Source of the DNA: Parascedosporium putredinis
Taxonomy: Eukaryota; Ascomycota; Sordariomycetes; Microascales; Microascaceae
Assembly (NCBI GenBank): GCA_949357655.1
Contig: CASHTG010000012.1
Coordinates: 1,922,001 to 1,986,000 of the forward strand
Direction: 5' to 3'
DNA: 64,000 nt
The translations under genes were made by a program, and so were the position numbers. Positions 1-11,461 of this stretch are shown here, piece by piece (the first letter of the stretch is position 1; each line of letters begins with the position of its first letter). The notes beneath the pieces were generated by a model. That model ran no database searches. It was given only the letters and a program-made list of their open reading frames with translations, and was not told the DNA's origin.

Positions 1-577
1 TTAACCGGGCCCATGCCTCGGTGATTTCCCCAGCTTTGATGTCCCCATGCAGTACGTAGTCGATAAGCCTTCCCGTTTCAAGAATAAACGCGGAATCGCT
101 AGCTGAGGTCTTTTGTAGCTCCTTCAGAAGCTTCTCTGTCTTGAAAATCCTAGTCGGAGGGTGGGGATTGGGCCGCGGCGACCCTGGCTCTGATATCTCC
201 TGCTCCTCGCTCCGATCCTCTTCGGCTTCCCATATATTCTCATACTTTTCATCATCCACGATAGTGTCCTCGTCAATGACAAAGGGATTAGGGAGCTCCT
301 TCCACTCGTCTATCTGTTCCTGAGTCGGTATTGTGGTCCATGGCAGGTCGCCTGCAGCGGTATTCAGCGAGCCAAAGGCCGAGTAGTAGCCGCCTTGCGT
401 TTGCCCTTCCGAGGTTGCCAATGGGTTCTGCGTGTTTTCTGGTGCAGATGGCCGCGTAGTGCCATGGTGTCCGGGCGATCGTCGTGTGCGAGGCGATAGT
501 GGCGAGCTCAGCCTCCGCTTAGGGGAGGGCCTGTTATAGTCGGGCGAAAGAAAACCCGGTGGATCTCTCCTACCCAT
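1..577 (-). CDS. Partial hypothetical protein, N-terminal part, runs off the left edge
   Basis: An open frame runs from an ATG at 577 to the window edge, at least 192 codons with no stop. I do not recognise the family. The first 60 or so residues are rich in Arg, Ser and Pro (SPRTRRSP-type). An acidic stretch (ENIWEAEEDRSEEQE) follows, then a helical stretch near residues 145-192. The start is uncertain. The frame stays open upstream to about 667, where a TTAG acceptor-like site at 668-671 could join an earlier exon; an ATG at 743 lies in a different frame. The ATG at 577 is therefore only the first in-frame Met. A nuclear or mitochondrial RNA-related role would be a guess. Confidence 0.55.
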   Translation of the reverse strand, partial: MGRRDPPGFLSPDYNRPSPKRRLSSPLSPRTRRSPGHHGTTRPSAPENTQNPLATSEGQTQGGYYSAFGSLNTAAGDLPWTTIPTQEQIDEWKELPNPFVIDEDTIVDDEKYENIWEAEEDRSEEQEISEPGSPRPNPHPPTRIFKTEKLLKELQKTSASDSAFILETGRLIDYVLHGDIKAGEITEAWARL

Positions 578-1123
578 ATTTAGAGAAAAGAGATACTGAC
601 TGGAGTCCTGTCGAAGTTTGCTGACCGTATTGTTGTTCAGTTCCTCGCGTGGCGATCTCCGAGGCCTCTAATAGAAAATGCTGAAAGGTCACTTGTAAGT
701 CACGCAGAGTAGGAGAAAAGAAGAAAGCAATAAGAGGAGACATTGTGCGAGGGAGATGTTTAAAGTTTCACGAAGTACTAACTGTCCTCTCTATCTATTA
801 TCCTTGGATTCGGTGCGCAAAGAGATTCACGGAATGCCGAAGAATAAAATTCCCCCAGCTATGGAACTCTACGTTTCCCCAAGATTGTGCGCGCCGGGAT
901 ATATGCACCTTTCAACAATCAAAGAAGTTTGACAGCCAGTCGTCAGAGATTTTTCAAGATTAGCCCATGCCCCGAGCCCTGTTCCTAAGTAGACAAGGAC
1001 CAGAAGAGGAGGGAAAAGAAAGAGACGTTTTCGGCGCGGTCAAGACGTGCACTGAGGCACAAGGGGAATGGCAACCACGCACATTCTTCTTCGTCCCGTT
1101 GCGCTCCCCCATATTCATATTAG
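578..1123. other. Intergenic region between the partial gene and the 124-aa gene
   Basis: No supported gene is seen. The part from about 578 to 745 may be 5' UTR or hold a first exon of the left-edge gene. The rest is the presumed 3' flank of the next minus-strand gene. Confidence 0.4.
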
Positions 1124-1498
1124 TCACGAGAGTGAGCCACCCGGGAGTAAAGAAGCCCAGCTCTCTGGCGTCTCGATTGGTTCAGCAAGACCTAGCTCGT
1201 CTCTGAGTGCAACAGCAAGCACATGGCACCTCGAAGCTGCACCGGCGCAACCCAGGGCCTGAAAACAGTTACCTCTGACCACTAGCGCCCGGAATAGCCA
1301 GTCGTCTCGGGCGAGCTCCCTCGCGACTTCTGCCGCTACATCCACGGCCTCGAGCGCCGCTATCAAGTTCTTTTGCGAGGAAGGGGTCTGGGTGAGCAGT
1401 CGGATTGCAGTCTCCATGTTCTGCCGAAAGACGTCAGTAACCGGCGTTTGACTGGATTCCAAGGGCTGTGGTGGTGATGATGCAGGGGTTGTCGGCAT
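1124..1498 (-). CDS. Small hypothetical alpha-helical (TPR-like) protein, 124 aa
   Basis: The open frame continues upstream to 1699, but I prefer the internal ATG at 1498. The residues before it are Arg/Cys-rich and look untranslated, whereas the sequence after it is protein-like. That gives 124 aa: a Ser/Pro/Thr-rich N-terminus (about 1-25), then two amphipathic helical stretches. The motif AALEAVDVAAEVARELARDD is followed by WLFRALVVRGNCFQALG, which resembles a TPR helix pair. Ala/Leu-rich composition and G/C third positions support coding. No catalytic motif, signal peptide or membrane segment is seen. It could be a fragment of a longer spliced gene. Confidence 0.45.
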   Translation of the reverse strand: MPTTPASSPPQPLESSQTPVTDVFRQNMETAIRLLTQTPSSQKNLIAALEAVDVAAEVARELARDDWLFRALVVRGNCFQALGCAGAASRCHVLAVALRDELGLAEPIETPESWASLLPGGSLS

Positions 1499-2624
1499 GT
1501 CACGTTTCTCTTGATCTTGCCTGCGTTCAATTCTCCCGGATGCGACGAATGTGTTGGGTCTACTCATACACTCCAGTGAAAAGAAACAGAAGGAGGCGTA
1601 AACGTACACTCGGCGTCTATCAAGGCAAGGTCGGCGCTTCACTGGAATGCGAACAACATCTGGGATTCCACCAAGTGAGCGGTACCGCCGCATGCACACC
1701 TTCGTTTCTTTAGTACTCTCCGCTTTCTAAACCGTCTTTGTTTCCTGGTCGCAATGCGCACCAGCTTGTCCATTCATCACCGGAGGGGGACAGAACAATG
1801 AACATCGCAACGCCACAACGTCCCAATCCGGTGCTCAATAAAGACTTGAGCGCATCGAGGGACGGACCAATCAATTCTTGATCCAGGGGCCGGGATCTTG
1901 GCCTGGTCGCCGATTCACCCATGAACGCCTTTGTGGCGTCCTGCTGTGCGATGTGGCCGCTGCACATCGTCATTCCATTACAAATGAAATTCCGTTTGAA
2001 GCCATAGACCCCGGAAGCCTTGTGGTGGGATGGGGAGCAGCTGAAAACGGAACCAAGAGCCTCGCGCGTCTTGTTACAATGGTTGCCCGGAAGGGGAGTA
2101 AAGCTGAAAGAGAGGCAATGGGGTCATTGTGAAGAAAGGCTCTATTTTGAGAAAGATAGCTACCACCCATATCTCTGATCGAGACTCCCATGAAGGTCAA
2201 TCTAAAGAAAGAAGTTATCCGAAGAGAAGAGAAGAAGGAAACGACAGGATATGCCCCAGCTTGGCTTTGGACCTAATTTACTACCCGGAAAAAAAAAGAA
2301 AGAGTAAAAGAGAAGTCATTGGCACTCGTAACTGAAAATCATCTATCCATTCCGTCTGTCCAGGAGGGGCTTTGAAGGTATTATCGCAAACGCCGTACAT
2401 AAGAAAGAAACGAAAAAAGTCCCAAAGCAAAAAGAAGAATAACGCCAGGCAGGCGACCGGAATCCTGTGAAGAAAATCCCGATAGAAGAGAAGGGAGGAA
2501 AATAATAGCCCCTAGGCTAACACGCTCGCGTATTAGTGGCTGGGTGCATAGGTGAGGGCAGGCGATCACCAGGAAGCAAGGTGGCACTCATAAGAAAGGA
2601 GAGAGAGCCGTCAGAGGTAGAGCC
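1499..2624. other. Intergenic region
   Basis: No convincing gene on either strand; the short frames have biased, repetitive composition. The purine-rich stretch at about 2200-2470 is probably the 3' flank of the RTA1-like gene. Confidence 0.4.
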
Positions 2625-4019
2625 CTACCACAGGGCATCGTCGTCGACAAGCCGATTCTCCGGGGGCTTCCTAGGCGAATGTCCCGGCGACCGGCTCGAG
2701 TAGGAGAACCTCTTTGGCGACTTGCTGGTATAGGACGCCCTTAGCGGGGAAGGATATCCACTGATTTGGCTTCGAGGCGAGGGATATCCATCATTGCTTG
2801 CCGGCGACAGCTGCCCGTTGCTTCCCGGAGACGGGAATCCAGGGCTGGGGCCGCTGCTGTACAGCTCATACGGGTTAGACGTGCCAGCGGAGAGAGGCAT
2901 AGGCGCGACCTTTCGGACGCTGAAGCGGGCATGTGGGTTAGACTCAAGCCTCCGCTCTCGAAGGGTAGGCGTAGTGCCGCTCCCTTGATGCCCCTCTGCG
3001 TTGGAAGCAAGTCGAGAGACATATTGTGGCGCCGTCCTAGCCCAGGCAGGCCCAAACGCGTAGCTTGGGTGGAAAATCGTGACGAGGACGCAAGCGAGGA
3101 GAGGGAGTGCACCGTAAAGAATTGTGGCTGCCGTGTCGCTCGATATGATGGGCCCGTTGTCGCGAGCCGCCTCGGTGACACGGGCGGTGGTGGTGGCGAA
3201 GATGAGAGCGGTTGCGATTTGTAGAACTATAGACGAAGAAAGGAGGGAAGACGGTTAGACGGGAGTTTTTGATAGGGAGTAATGAGTTTCTCAGGAGCGA
3301 TTGTTACAACTTACCAAGTAAAAACCTCTTGAACCTAGCCGAGCTGTAGACGGCGACGTGTTGAGCGTCGACGCTTACCCCGGAGGATCTGGCCTTGAAA
3401 ACCAACCACAACTGGATACCAGCGCAAAGGAGGAGACTGGCGATTAGGACGACTAGTCCGGCGAGGAGAACTCGAGTACTTTGGTGGCGCTAGTCGAGAG
3501 AAAGGAAAAAGGGTAATGCGTGTTAGCCGACAAGAGTTGTCGATGAGGTTGGCGGGATCGACTCTCACGAGTCACACTTACAATTTCTTCGGTAGCACCA
3601 AAGACGGTAAAGATGGCACCCACAACCTCCAAGAGCACGTTCAGGAGAACAAGTGATATAAATACCAAGCCAACATGGCCGCTCTTCAGCGGCGAGATGC
3701 CATTGTGGTAGATGAGGAGCAAGTGAGGCAGAACGGAGAAGATGGCCGACGCGATAAAGGACGGGCCGAGGATGGTCCCAAGGAAATAGAGCGTGAAGAA
3801 GGACCGGTTGCCTTCTCTGCTATTCAGCAGGAGCCTTCCCGCGAAACCTAGTATCTCGAGAATGATGCCCGTCGTGAGGGTAACTGTGAAGGCGACGGTG
3901 CGGTAGCGGTAGCCAAGGACTAAGACCGCAGGTAGGAGAGCGGCAAAGGTAGCTATGATGACGGCGTTGCCGGCAATTGAAGTCTGGTACAAGCGCTCTC
4001 CCTCATAAGGGCCGGCCAT
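2625..4019 (-). CDS. RTA1-like seven-transmembrane protein with a Ser/Pro-rich C-terminal tail (404 aa)
   Basis: Three exons: 4019-3582, 3489-3315 and 3226-2625. Introns 3581-3490 and 3314-3227 have GTAAGT donors and TAG acceptors. The spliced length is exactly 405 codons with no frame break. Seven hydrophobic segments lie near residues 16-37, 43-64, 74-98, 116-137, 151-173, 204-222 and 238-258. The stretch FATTTARVTEAARDNG before TM7 matches the conserved loop of the RTA1 family, fungal membrane proteins linked to lipid translocation and to tolerance of sterol-active compounds. Location is plasma membrane or ER by family knowledge. Residues about 265-404 form a polar tail with GFPSP and two GYPSP repeats plus many SP sites, longer than usual for the family. 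The tail could be phosphoregulated (inference). Confidence 0.88.
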
Positions 4020-7000
4020 TTTCTCTCGTTTGGAATTCTTGAGCTCGCCGAGGCCGTAAAGGGATTAGGCATTCCCTGGAGCACAACAACAGGTGTTGCA
4101 TAAGGACAGGGCCGGATCTCGAGAGAATGAAGCAACAAGTGGAAAGACACATGGATGGGCCTCGGGGGGGACGGGAAGGCTGGGGGGAACATGATATATT
4201 CACAAACGGTCCGCTCGACTCCGGCGAAAGAGGAGCCAAGCACGCCCCGGAGGAAGAGGGGGGCGAGGAAGTATGGTGACACAGAACGGGGGATTTCGCC
4301 TGCGTATGTTGCCTGCTCCAAGGGAAACAGCAAGGTTCATGCGCCGCCCTGCATGCCAGCTCTATTAACCTGAGCGAATGGGGGTCACGGACAAAGGAAG
4401 GAAGTAGAAGAACAAGGCAGTAGATAGCCGGCGGTGACCCGAGAACTTGGGACCGCGGCCCTCCGGGGAGGGAAAATATGGCTGTGTTGCTCGAGGGGTT
4501 CAATAGAAATACATGTATAAACAAGAGTGGCAGACGATGGCAACCAAAAGGCCAGACGGTACCTTCTGCACCTGGAAACGCCATCCTGTTTCCCGTCAAT
4601 GGCAAGTCGGTATCAAGCGGGAGATACCTCGCTCGAGTACAGCTGCACAAGCACAAGCACCGAGACGCTTTGTCCCATGGGCAGATGTCTAGATTAACTT
4701 GGTCGCTCCGGCGGCCGGGGCAGGGTTTCCCAAGCCACGGCCCCCATTCAACCACGAAAAGGGCTAAAGCCAAGAGGACACACTGCCGCCCCACGCCCCC
4801 AACCCCAAAGTCGGCGTTCGCTAAGCTGGTCGTTTGGTATGGCGACTCAATAGGGTGGATTTAATGAGAGCAGTGCGGACTTGTCTCGTTCGAGTTGACC
4901 GGCAGATAATGCCCTGGACAGGCATTCATGATATCTAGGCCTCGAAGCAGAAAGGCCTGGCCGGGTATCAGTTGGCCACCAGGATTGTCTCGCGGGCCAT
5001 CGTGGGCATGCTCAACCGACAAGCGCCACTACAAGTAGCTCAGAGTACTCCCATGGGCGCGCGGGGAAAGAGCAGAGTGGTTGACCGACGCCGTTCAAGC
5101 CATACATTATGAGAGGCGGTTGCTACTTTGCCGACATTTCCCTCACTTTACGGCGGAAAGCTATCGTTTAGCACTTTACGAGCTCTGCTCAAAGGCGGTT
5201 GGTGGCTGCGGGAGGGGAAGCGACAGTCATGCAATGAGACACTGTCCCCCTCGCCCCCTGAACAAGGACGGATCACCAGGCAGCATCTACTCCGGAAAGG
5301 GGGCCGAACGGGGGCGATCAGCACAGCACCCAGACTTTCTCATGGACTCTACCCCCATCTCTTCAGAAAGGCCGAAAGAAAGAGGAAAGGAAAAAGACAA
5401 AGGATGGGAAGCAAATGCCATTCCAAGGTATGGGTGGCCGGAACTGTCCCCAACACCATACCCCACAGGAGCAAATGATACGTCGCGTCCACGTCGTGGT
5501 GCAAGTGGAATTAATCAAAACGGTGAGGGCGGAGGGAGAGACGCGAGTGAAGCGAGAGAAGAAGGGACGAGACTGACCGGTGGGAAGAGGACGGAGGTGA
5601 ACCGAGGGACTGGTTCAGCCGCTTGCAATAAAGAACTAGCCATTCAGCGCTGAGAGAGACTGGACAGCGCGGTTAGGCAGCCAGTAGGAATTTAGCCCAT
5701 GCACGAGGAGGAAACAAGTGGCATGCAAACATGTAGGTGAGGAGTCGTGCCCAATGACAGGGTGCCGGAAACCCTGCGCTGCAAAGAGCACAACCAACAC
5801 ACGACCGGGGTCTTGAGTGTCGTGTTAGATGATACTCTGCGAGTGCAAGAGATCTTACTCCGAAAGGCGATCAGGACTCATCGTTCAGTCGGCGGTCGAT
5901 ATCTGACAGATGCTAGAGCGGGCAGGAAGTGTCGACTCTGCCCGTTGCGAGAAAACGGACGGCTTAAGCGAGGGAAGCTAGCATAGCCCGGCTACTCGTC
6001 CTGGACAGCCCGCGACTATGTGCCGCGCTTTCGACATGGTGCCAGTCTTTTCTCAAGAGAGTTAGGTTGACGGATGTTGCATCCGCCTTCAAGCCCATTT
6101 TCCCCATCTTTATCCATACTATATTCCATGCACCGAAGAGGTGCCGTCCTTTTCCGCCGCCCTTGAGCATATTCACGTCGCCCTCCATTAAAGCTTTGAG
6201 GCAGGTCGGTCAGTCCATTTATCGCTGGCCTATCGTTCTCCCAGTAAAGCAGTTATCAAAGAACCCTCTACCCACCGGAGCCCATCCTAGGATCCCTTCG
6301 AAAACGGAAATACCCAACGAGCTGTTCACTCTCATGATGTGGCTGTGCGTGGTAGTTGACATTCTAGGTGAGTGTGTATCGCGATGTATTGCTGTATCGG
6401 CCCCGGTCCTGTCTGATGAATGTAGCCCTACCAACACAACAGGGCAGTATTAACCGACTTACGTGGAATGTGGCAATGACCGGTATTCTCAAAGAAACAT
6501 GAAATAAATTAGTGCAGGTATCGTTAGAATGGCTGTCAAGTGTATGCCGTCTGTTGGTTTGACGCTTTTCTTGAACATGTACCGTCGAAGACACAATCCA
6601 CTGGGTCAATGTAGTATCCGCCAGGTGGGTGTTGTGTTGGTGCACGCAGAGTCGGATTGTCGATGGAGAAAGGTGTTGGTTGGATCTCCGTGGTGTCAAC
6701 ATTGTCACCTTCCCGGCCCAGCCCTAGTACAGATATCACGGCGCTGTTGGTGATTGTGTTGTGGAGGGTGCCTTTGATGCACAGTACCGTGGCTTGCACG
6801 TCCATGGGGAATGGATGGCTTGATGGACCAGCACCATTCAATTATCTTTATCCTTGGCGTCCAAAAACTTGCTATCGTCTTGATACTCGACATACCAGAA
6901 CATTAGGCGTATCTTGGAATATAATACAATAGAATCAACAAGTGTACTGAGGTACGAACTAGATGCCAATGGTCGATTTCCCCATTTGGGGGATCATCAA

Positions 7001-7955
7001 TTGATCCGATGGGAAGGCGCGGGCCGACCGTTGAAGTCCCTGTCCATCCAAGGTGGCCACTACGCACTTCGCCCAAGTAAGTTAGGGCCCTCAACTACCG
7101 TGAGACTCCATTATTCGTCCCCTCCACCACATTCGTCCAGATTCGTCGTCATCCGTCTCTATCAATCCAGCCACACCAAATCCATCTCCCATTGCAATAC
7201 AATCCTTGGCCCTTTTCATGGTTCAATATTTTCGAGGAAGCCGGGCTAGACCAACAGATGAACCGTGAACTCTCGACTGGCTCGGCTAAGCACATGAATT
7301 GGGCAAGCAATGGTTCCATCAATTGACGGTTCCAACATTCTGCCCCTGTTGTTTTCAGGGATCGCAGGCAATCACAGGTGATTCAAGCATTGACCTACAT
7401 CAAATTCTCCATTGATGCGACTCAAAGACAGGGAGGCACTAGGTACCCGCCTCCCCACCCCCACCATACGCAGTCGAGACAGCCAGAGAGCCAGCAAGCA
7501 GGAAACAGGAACGAATACAGCCACGATTTCTCCCTCAGTTTGATGATATCATTGACTGCCGCCACGATCCTCCCACCACATTCATTCGCGGCCCTTTCCA
7601 AGAAACCCCCATCCCTTCTCCAAACATTGGCATCCAAATTGAAACTTCCTTGCTCTCCATCGCAATTTTACGCACCTCTTAGATAGAATCCGTGCACTCT
7701 ACCGCCACCTGAGAGGAACCCTCGCGCATGCAGTGATTGAGTTGCCAGCGTTCTCAGCACCTTCGGAACAACAAACCCCCGGCACTTCTCGCGCTTGAAG
7801 CAAAGCCTTTTGTCGCAAAAGAAACAAAGACTGCTCGAATACGGATAACAGGGATGGAGGGGAAACTACCAGGGAAACACGCGGAACGCAACTTTGAAAA
7901 CGGTATCTGACGAGCTCCTAACTCCCCTTGCCCGGGTCCCGAACCCTCAGATCCC
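4020..7955. other. Gene-free stretch upstream of the RTA1-like gene and the lipase gene
   Basis: No frame with protein-like character or family motifs on either strand. The longest ones, at 4003-4794 (-) and 5081-5653 (+), have low-complexity or erratic composition. The segment next to 4020 should hold the RTA1-like promoter and 5' UTR; 7700-7955 should hold the lipase promoter. No tRNA or transposon signature was found. Confidence 0.45.
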
Positions 7956-9301
7956 ATGGCCCTACACCTCCACCTACACCCGCGCCTGTGCCCCTGGCAG
8001 CGTCACGTATCTCGGACTCTGCCAAGCTCACAGCTTCCGCTCCGCGCTTATTCCTCTGCTCACGCCCACACCATCCCCGCCCTCAGACCACCACCCGAGG
8101 CCGGGGCGCCCCCATGTGCCTTGTTCTCCCCTTCGACTCAACCACCAGACGCGACGGTTTTCCACGTCGCGGCCCTACAAGCGCCAGGACCCCGGAATTT
8201 GGGGAGAGAGCTGCTCGACGAGTTCTCCGAGCTCAAGAAGGAGTATGGTATGTCTCCTCTCGACCAGAAGTACTTTTTCACATTTCTCTCCCACCTCGTG
8301 CCTATGCCCACCTCTATCCTATCACCAACCCTTCTCATTTATCTCCCTCGGGCCCGCTTGACCTCGCTTCCCTGGAGTCCCATGTCGCCATCATCCACCC
8401 CACTATCCCCTACTCCCCCTACTCCCCCTTTCTCTGTCCTCCTGCATTTTCTTCTTGCTAACTACTACATCTTTCGGCTTGGCCTGCTCGGAATGAAACA
8501 GCCCCTCCTCGTAACCCTCTCATCCTTGCCCATGGCCTCCTCGGCTTCTCTCAACTCTCCCTTCTCTCCCTACCTCTTCCTTATACATACTTCTCCGGCA
8601 TATCCCCGGCTCTAACCGCCCACTCCGTCGTTCACCATACTACCTCTGTCCCCCTACTTCTTCCATATCCGAGCGTGCTGCCGCCCTAGCAACCCAAATT
8701 GCCTCTCTTTGCCCTGATACCCCAGTCAACATCGTTGCTCATTCCATGGGCGGCCTAGATGCTCGCTATATGCTCTCTTGCCTTGCGCCCTCTAACGTCC
8801 GCGTTGCCTCTCTCGTAACCATTGCTACTCCTCACCGAGGATCCATCATTGCGGACCGCGTTCTCGATGGCTTAGGCGGCGAGAGAGGCCTGGAGCGCGC
8901 GACCAGGCTCCTCGGCCGTGTCGGCCTAGAGATGACAGGCGTAGAGCAGCTCACCAGACGTTACATGTCTGAAGAGTTCAATCCCATCGTTCGTGACGTG
9001 GAGGGTACGTTACTTTTCTTACGGCGCCTCTATGGAGCCGCCATCCCTCATGAACCCCTTCCGGTGGTCTTTTGATCTGCTCCGGGAGGAAGAGGGTCCC
9101 AACGATGGCCTCGTGAGCGTGGAGAGCAGTCGCTGGGGAACCTACGAAGGTACGCTCATGGACGTGAGCCATCTTGACCTCATCAACTGGTCCAACAACA
9201 TCGCCTGGACCGTGAAGGGCTGGATGGGTATGGAGCGCCGGTTCAATGCCATAGCTTTCTACCTTGGTATTGCTGATATGCTCGCAAAAGAAGGACTGTA
9301 A
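7956..9301 (+). CDS. DUF676-type serine lipase/esterase, probably mitochondrial; frame broken twice
   Basis: Exon 1 is 7956-8247. The intron 8248-8501 has a GTATGT donor, a GCTAAC branch near 8458 and an ACAG acceptor. Exon 2 is 8502-9301. The N-terminus is Arg-rich and ends in RAYSS, a good mitochondrial presequence cleavage motif. LILAHGLLGF is the oxyanion-hole region and AHSMGGLDARY carries the nucleophile Ser. Downstream, TIATPHRGS, LTRRYMSEEFNP, GPNDGLVS and VSHLDLINW (candidate catalytic His) are typical of fungal DUF676 alpha/beta hydrolases. Two breaks separate them: a C run at 8650-8654 (one base short) and a G run at 9003-9005 (two short). With these the gene would be 364 aa. The substrate (triacylglycerol or phospholipid ester) is unknown. 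Confidence 0.85.
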
Positions 9302-9797
9302 TTACGTTTCGCCGAGGACCATTCAGTTTGTATATTGTGGTTTCGAAATTATCTATCTCACTGGATACCCATCGGAAAATTGCGTATGGGCCGGCTGAAA
9401 CAAGAAAAAGTCATGTGTAAGAAAAGGAGCTCATGTATTACTATCATAGCGCGAATCCCCACAGCAGCCATTTCTAGAGAATATAAAATGCTTTCCAACT
9501 CCATATCCAGGTAAAATGCAGTGCGTATGGCCACACACGGGTAACAAAAACAACTCGCAATCCTTTTACGCAGTGTCAGGTATATCATATCGTAAGTAGA
9601 CGGAGAGAAGATGACAGCTCCTCTCAAACCCATCCGGCAAGGGAATGAGGCAAGTATTAGAACTCTGAGAACAACGAAGAAGGAAAATAAAAGCCATCAT
9701 GAAGGAATAGGGATTGAAGAAGGGAAAGGGAAAAATGAAAAGACGGAGCAATGGGCCGTGGGCACGTCGTAGTTCTAAACGGGAACGTCTGGTTCCC
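9302..9797. other. Convergent 3' flanks
   Basis: Lies between two convergent genes, the lipase (+) and the arrestin-like gene (-). A/T-rich, presumably 3' UTRs and polyadenylation signals. No gene seen. Confidence 0.5.
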
Positions 9798-11461
9798 TTA
9801 CCGCCCCTTATTAGGGATTTGGCTCGGCCCATCAACATCTGTAGTGACACCACTAAACGCCGGCCTCTCCATCGGCCCAGTAGCCTCTGAAGCCATCGCC
9901 TCATCATAGCTTGGCGGCGCGTCGTCGTAGGGTGGGCTCCCACCGTACCGAGTTGCGGGGATACAGAGGATCGTAGGGGGCGCCGGAGCAGCGGCCGCGG
10001 AGGAGGGCTGGCCTGCTCCCGGTCGAAGGGGTGCGTTGCTCTGGTTCGAGTTGACTCTGGGAGGCAGATGGGGTGGGCGCTCCACAACCGCCGGTGCTGA
10101 CGGGGACGTGGGCGTACCCGCTGCCACCGATGTCTTTCCGGGCGTAGGGGCCGGCCCCGCCGAGGCCTGTTGCTTGCCCGGCGGGCGGTTCTGCACCGCG
10201 CTGAGAACTTCGGGGGCGGAGCGATACCCGAGTACACCTTGACGTCGGAGAAGTGGAGGGGCAGGTAGATGGCCTGCGGGGGTCGAGACGGATCCGTTGG
10301 CTAGCTTGCCCTTGCTTCCTAGCGTTTCCCAGGCGAGGCCGAGCTTGATGTCGAGCGCGTAGCTTCGGGAGAGGTTGCACGTGCTAAAGGTCGGGCAGAC
10401 GGTGTTGGGCAGAGGGATGTTGCGCCATATGTCGTTGGGCACCTCGACCTCGGTCCCTACATCGTCATCGGGGCCTTTGGTAAGGGGTATGTGCAGGTTC
10501 GCGTTGCTGACGACGACGAATTTATTCACCACGGTTTCGACCATGTCGTAGCACCGTATCCTTGTCGTGCCCACGAGCTCGATCTGGACTGCGACGAGGA
10601 AAACGGCCTGCGTGGAGGGCATCTTCTTTGTGGCTAGCACTTGAAGGGGCAGGGGGAGTTGCACGTTAGTATGCATGGATGAGGTAGCCAGGCACACATC
10701 TCGACAGAGGGCGGCACTAGCGTTCCATTCGGTTCTTCGGCCTTGGGTTTACCAAAAACGAGTACTTCTTAGCCTCCGGTAAAGTCGGGGACAAGGGCCT
10801 GAAGGTGAAGGGCCGTTTGGCAAAGGCCTTGGCCGGGGGTTGGGGGGCGAGGCTCCTCGATGGGCATGAACCGAAAGCCGATATGGGACCGCCAGTTTTC
10901 CCGCAGGATGCCCGGCCGCTGGACCGTTGCCTTGATAAAGTAACGAATCTCGGCCATGCCGGGAAACCCCGTAAGCGACGGCGGCAAGGTCCTCTTTACG
11001 TGGTGTAGGAAGATTTGGGTGCTCCCATCCATGACGCGGATTCCGGAGCCGAAGAGGCCCCCGCCGCCCGCACCGAAGCCGCCCACGCCACCGAGGCCGC
11101 CCATCTTGGACATGGTGACGATATCGCTGCACACATTGTTAAATGGGAGCTTGAATTTGAAGGGAAACTGGTGGGTGCCGGGTCGGAGGACAAAGGAGGA
11201 GGAGATGTTGTTTTCGTCGGGGAAAACTTGTTGGATGCGGTAGAGGATTTTGTGGGTTTCGGTGGCAACAGGACCGCCGGTCGAGCTTCCGGTGTGGGGG
11301 TCGATCTGGGGCACGAGCGCCGTCTTGGCCTCGCCCTCGAGCTTTACGACAATCGTACCGATCTGTTCCGTGCGCTGGAGGTGGACTATGACGCGGCCGA
11401 CGACGGGGTCGAGATTCGTATAGAACGGGGGAGGGTTGTCAAGAACGATCCTGACAGACAT
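9798..11461 (-). CDS. Arrestin-related trafficking adaptor (ART family), intronless, four frame breaks
   Basis: Starts at ATG 11461 and ends at 9798. Adding four bases at run sites gives 555 aa. The N-terminal half is an arrestin_N fold (RIVLDNPPPFYTNLDPVVGR, then FPFKFKLP and AEIRYFIKATVQRP). A glycine-rich insert (MGGLGGVGGFGAGGGG) sits near residue 130. The C-terminal arrestin half is marked by QIELVGTTRIRC and WRNIPLPNTVCPTFSTCNLSR. The proline-rich tail carries APPSYDEA, a PPxY motif for WW domains of Rsp5-type ubiquitin ligases. By family knowledge it is a cytosolic adaptor that targets plasma-membrane transporters for ubiquitination and endocytosis. Breaks lie at the G runs 10842-10847 and 10835-10839, the A run 10754-10758 and the G run 10652-10656 (plus-strand bases). 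Confidence 0.87.

Noticed and set aside
4003..4794. 263-codon minus-strand open frame upstream of and overlapping the RTA1-like start
   Set aside because: It overlaps exon 1 in a different frame, has erratic Cys/Pro/Ser-rich composition and no motif. It is better explained as the promoter and 5' UTR of the RTA1-like gene.
5081..5653. 190-codon plus-strand open frame
   Set aside because: Charged low-complexity composition, no domain character, no splice partners and no support from neighbours.
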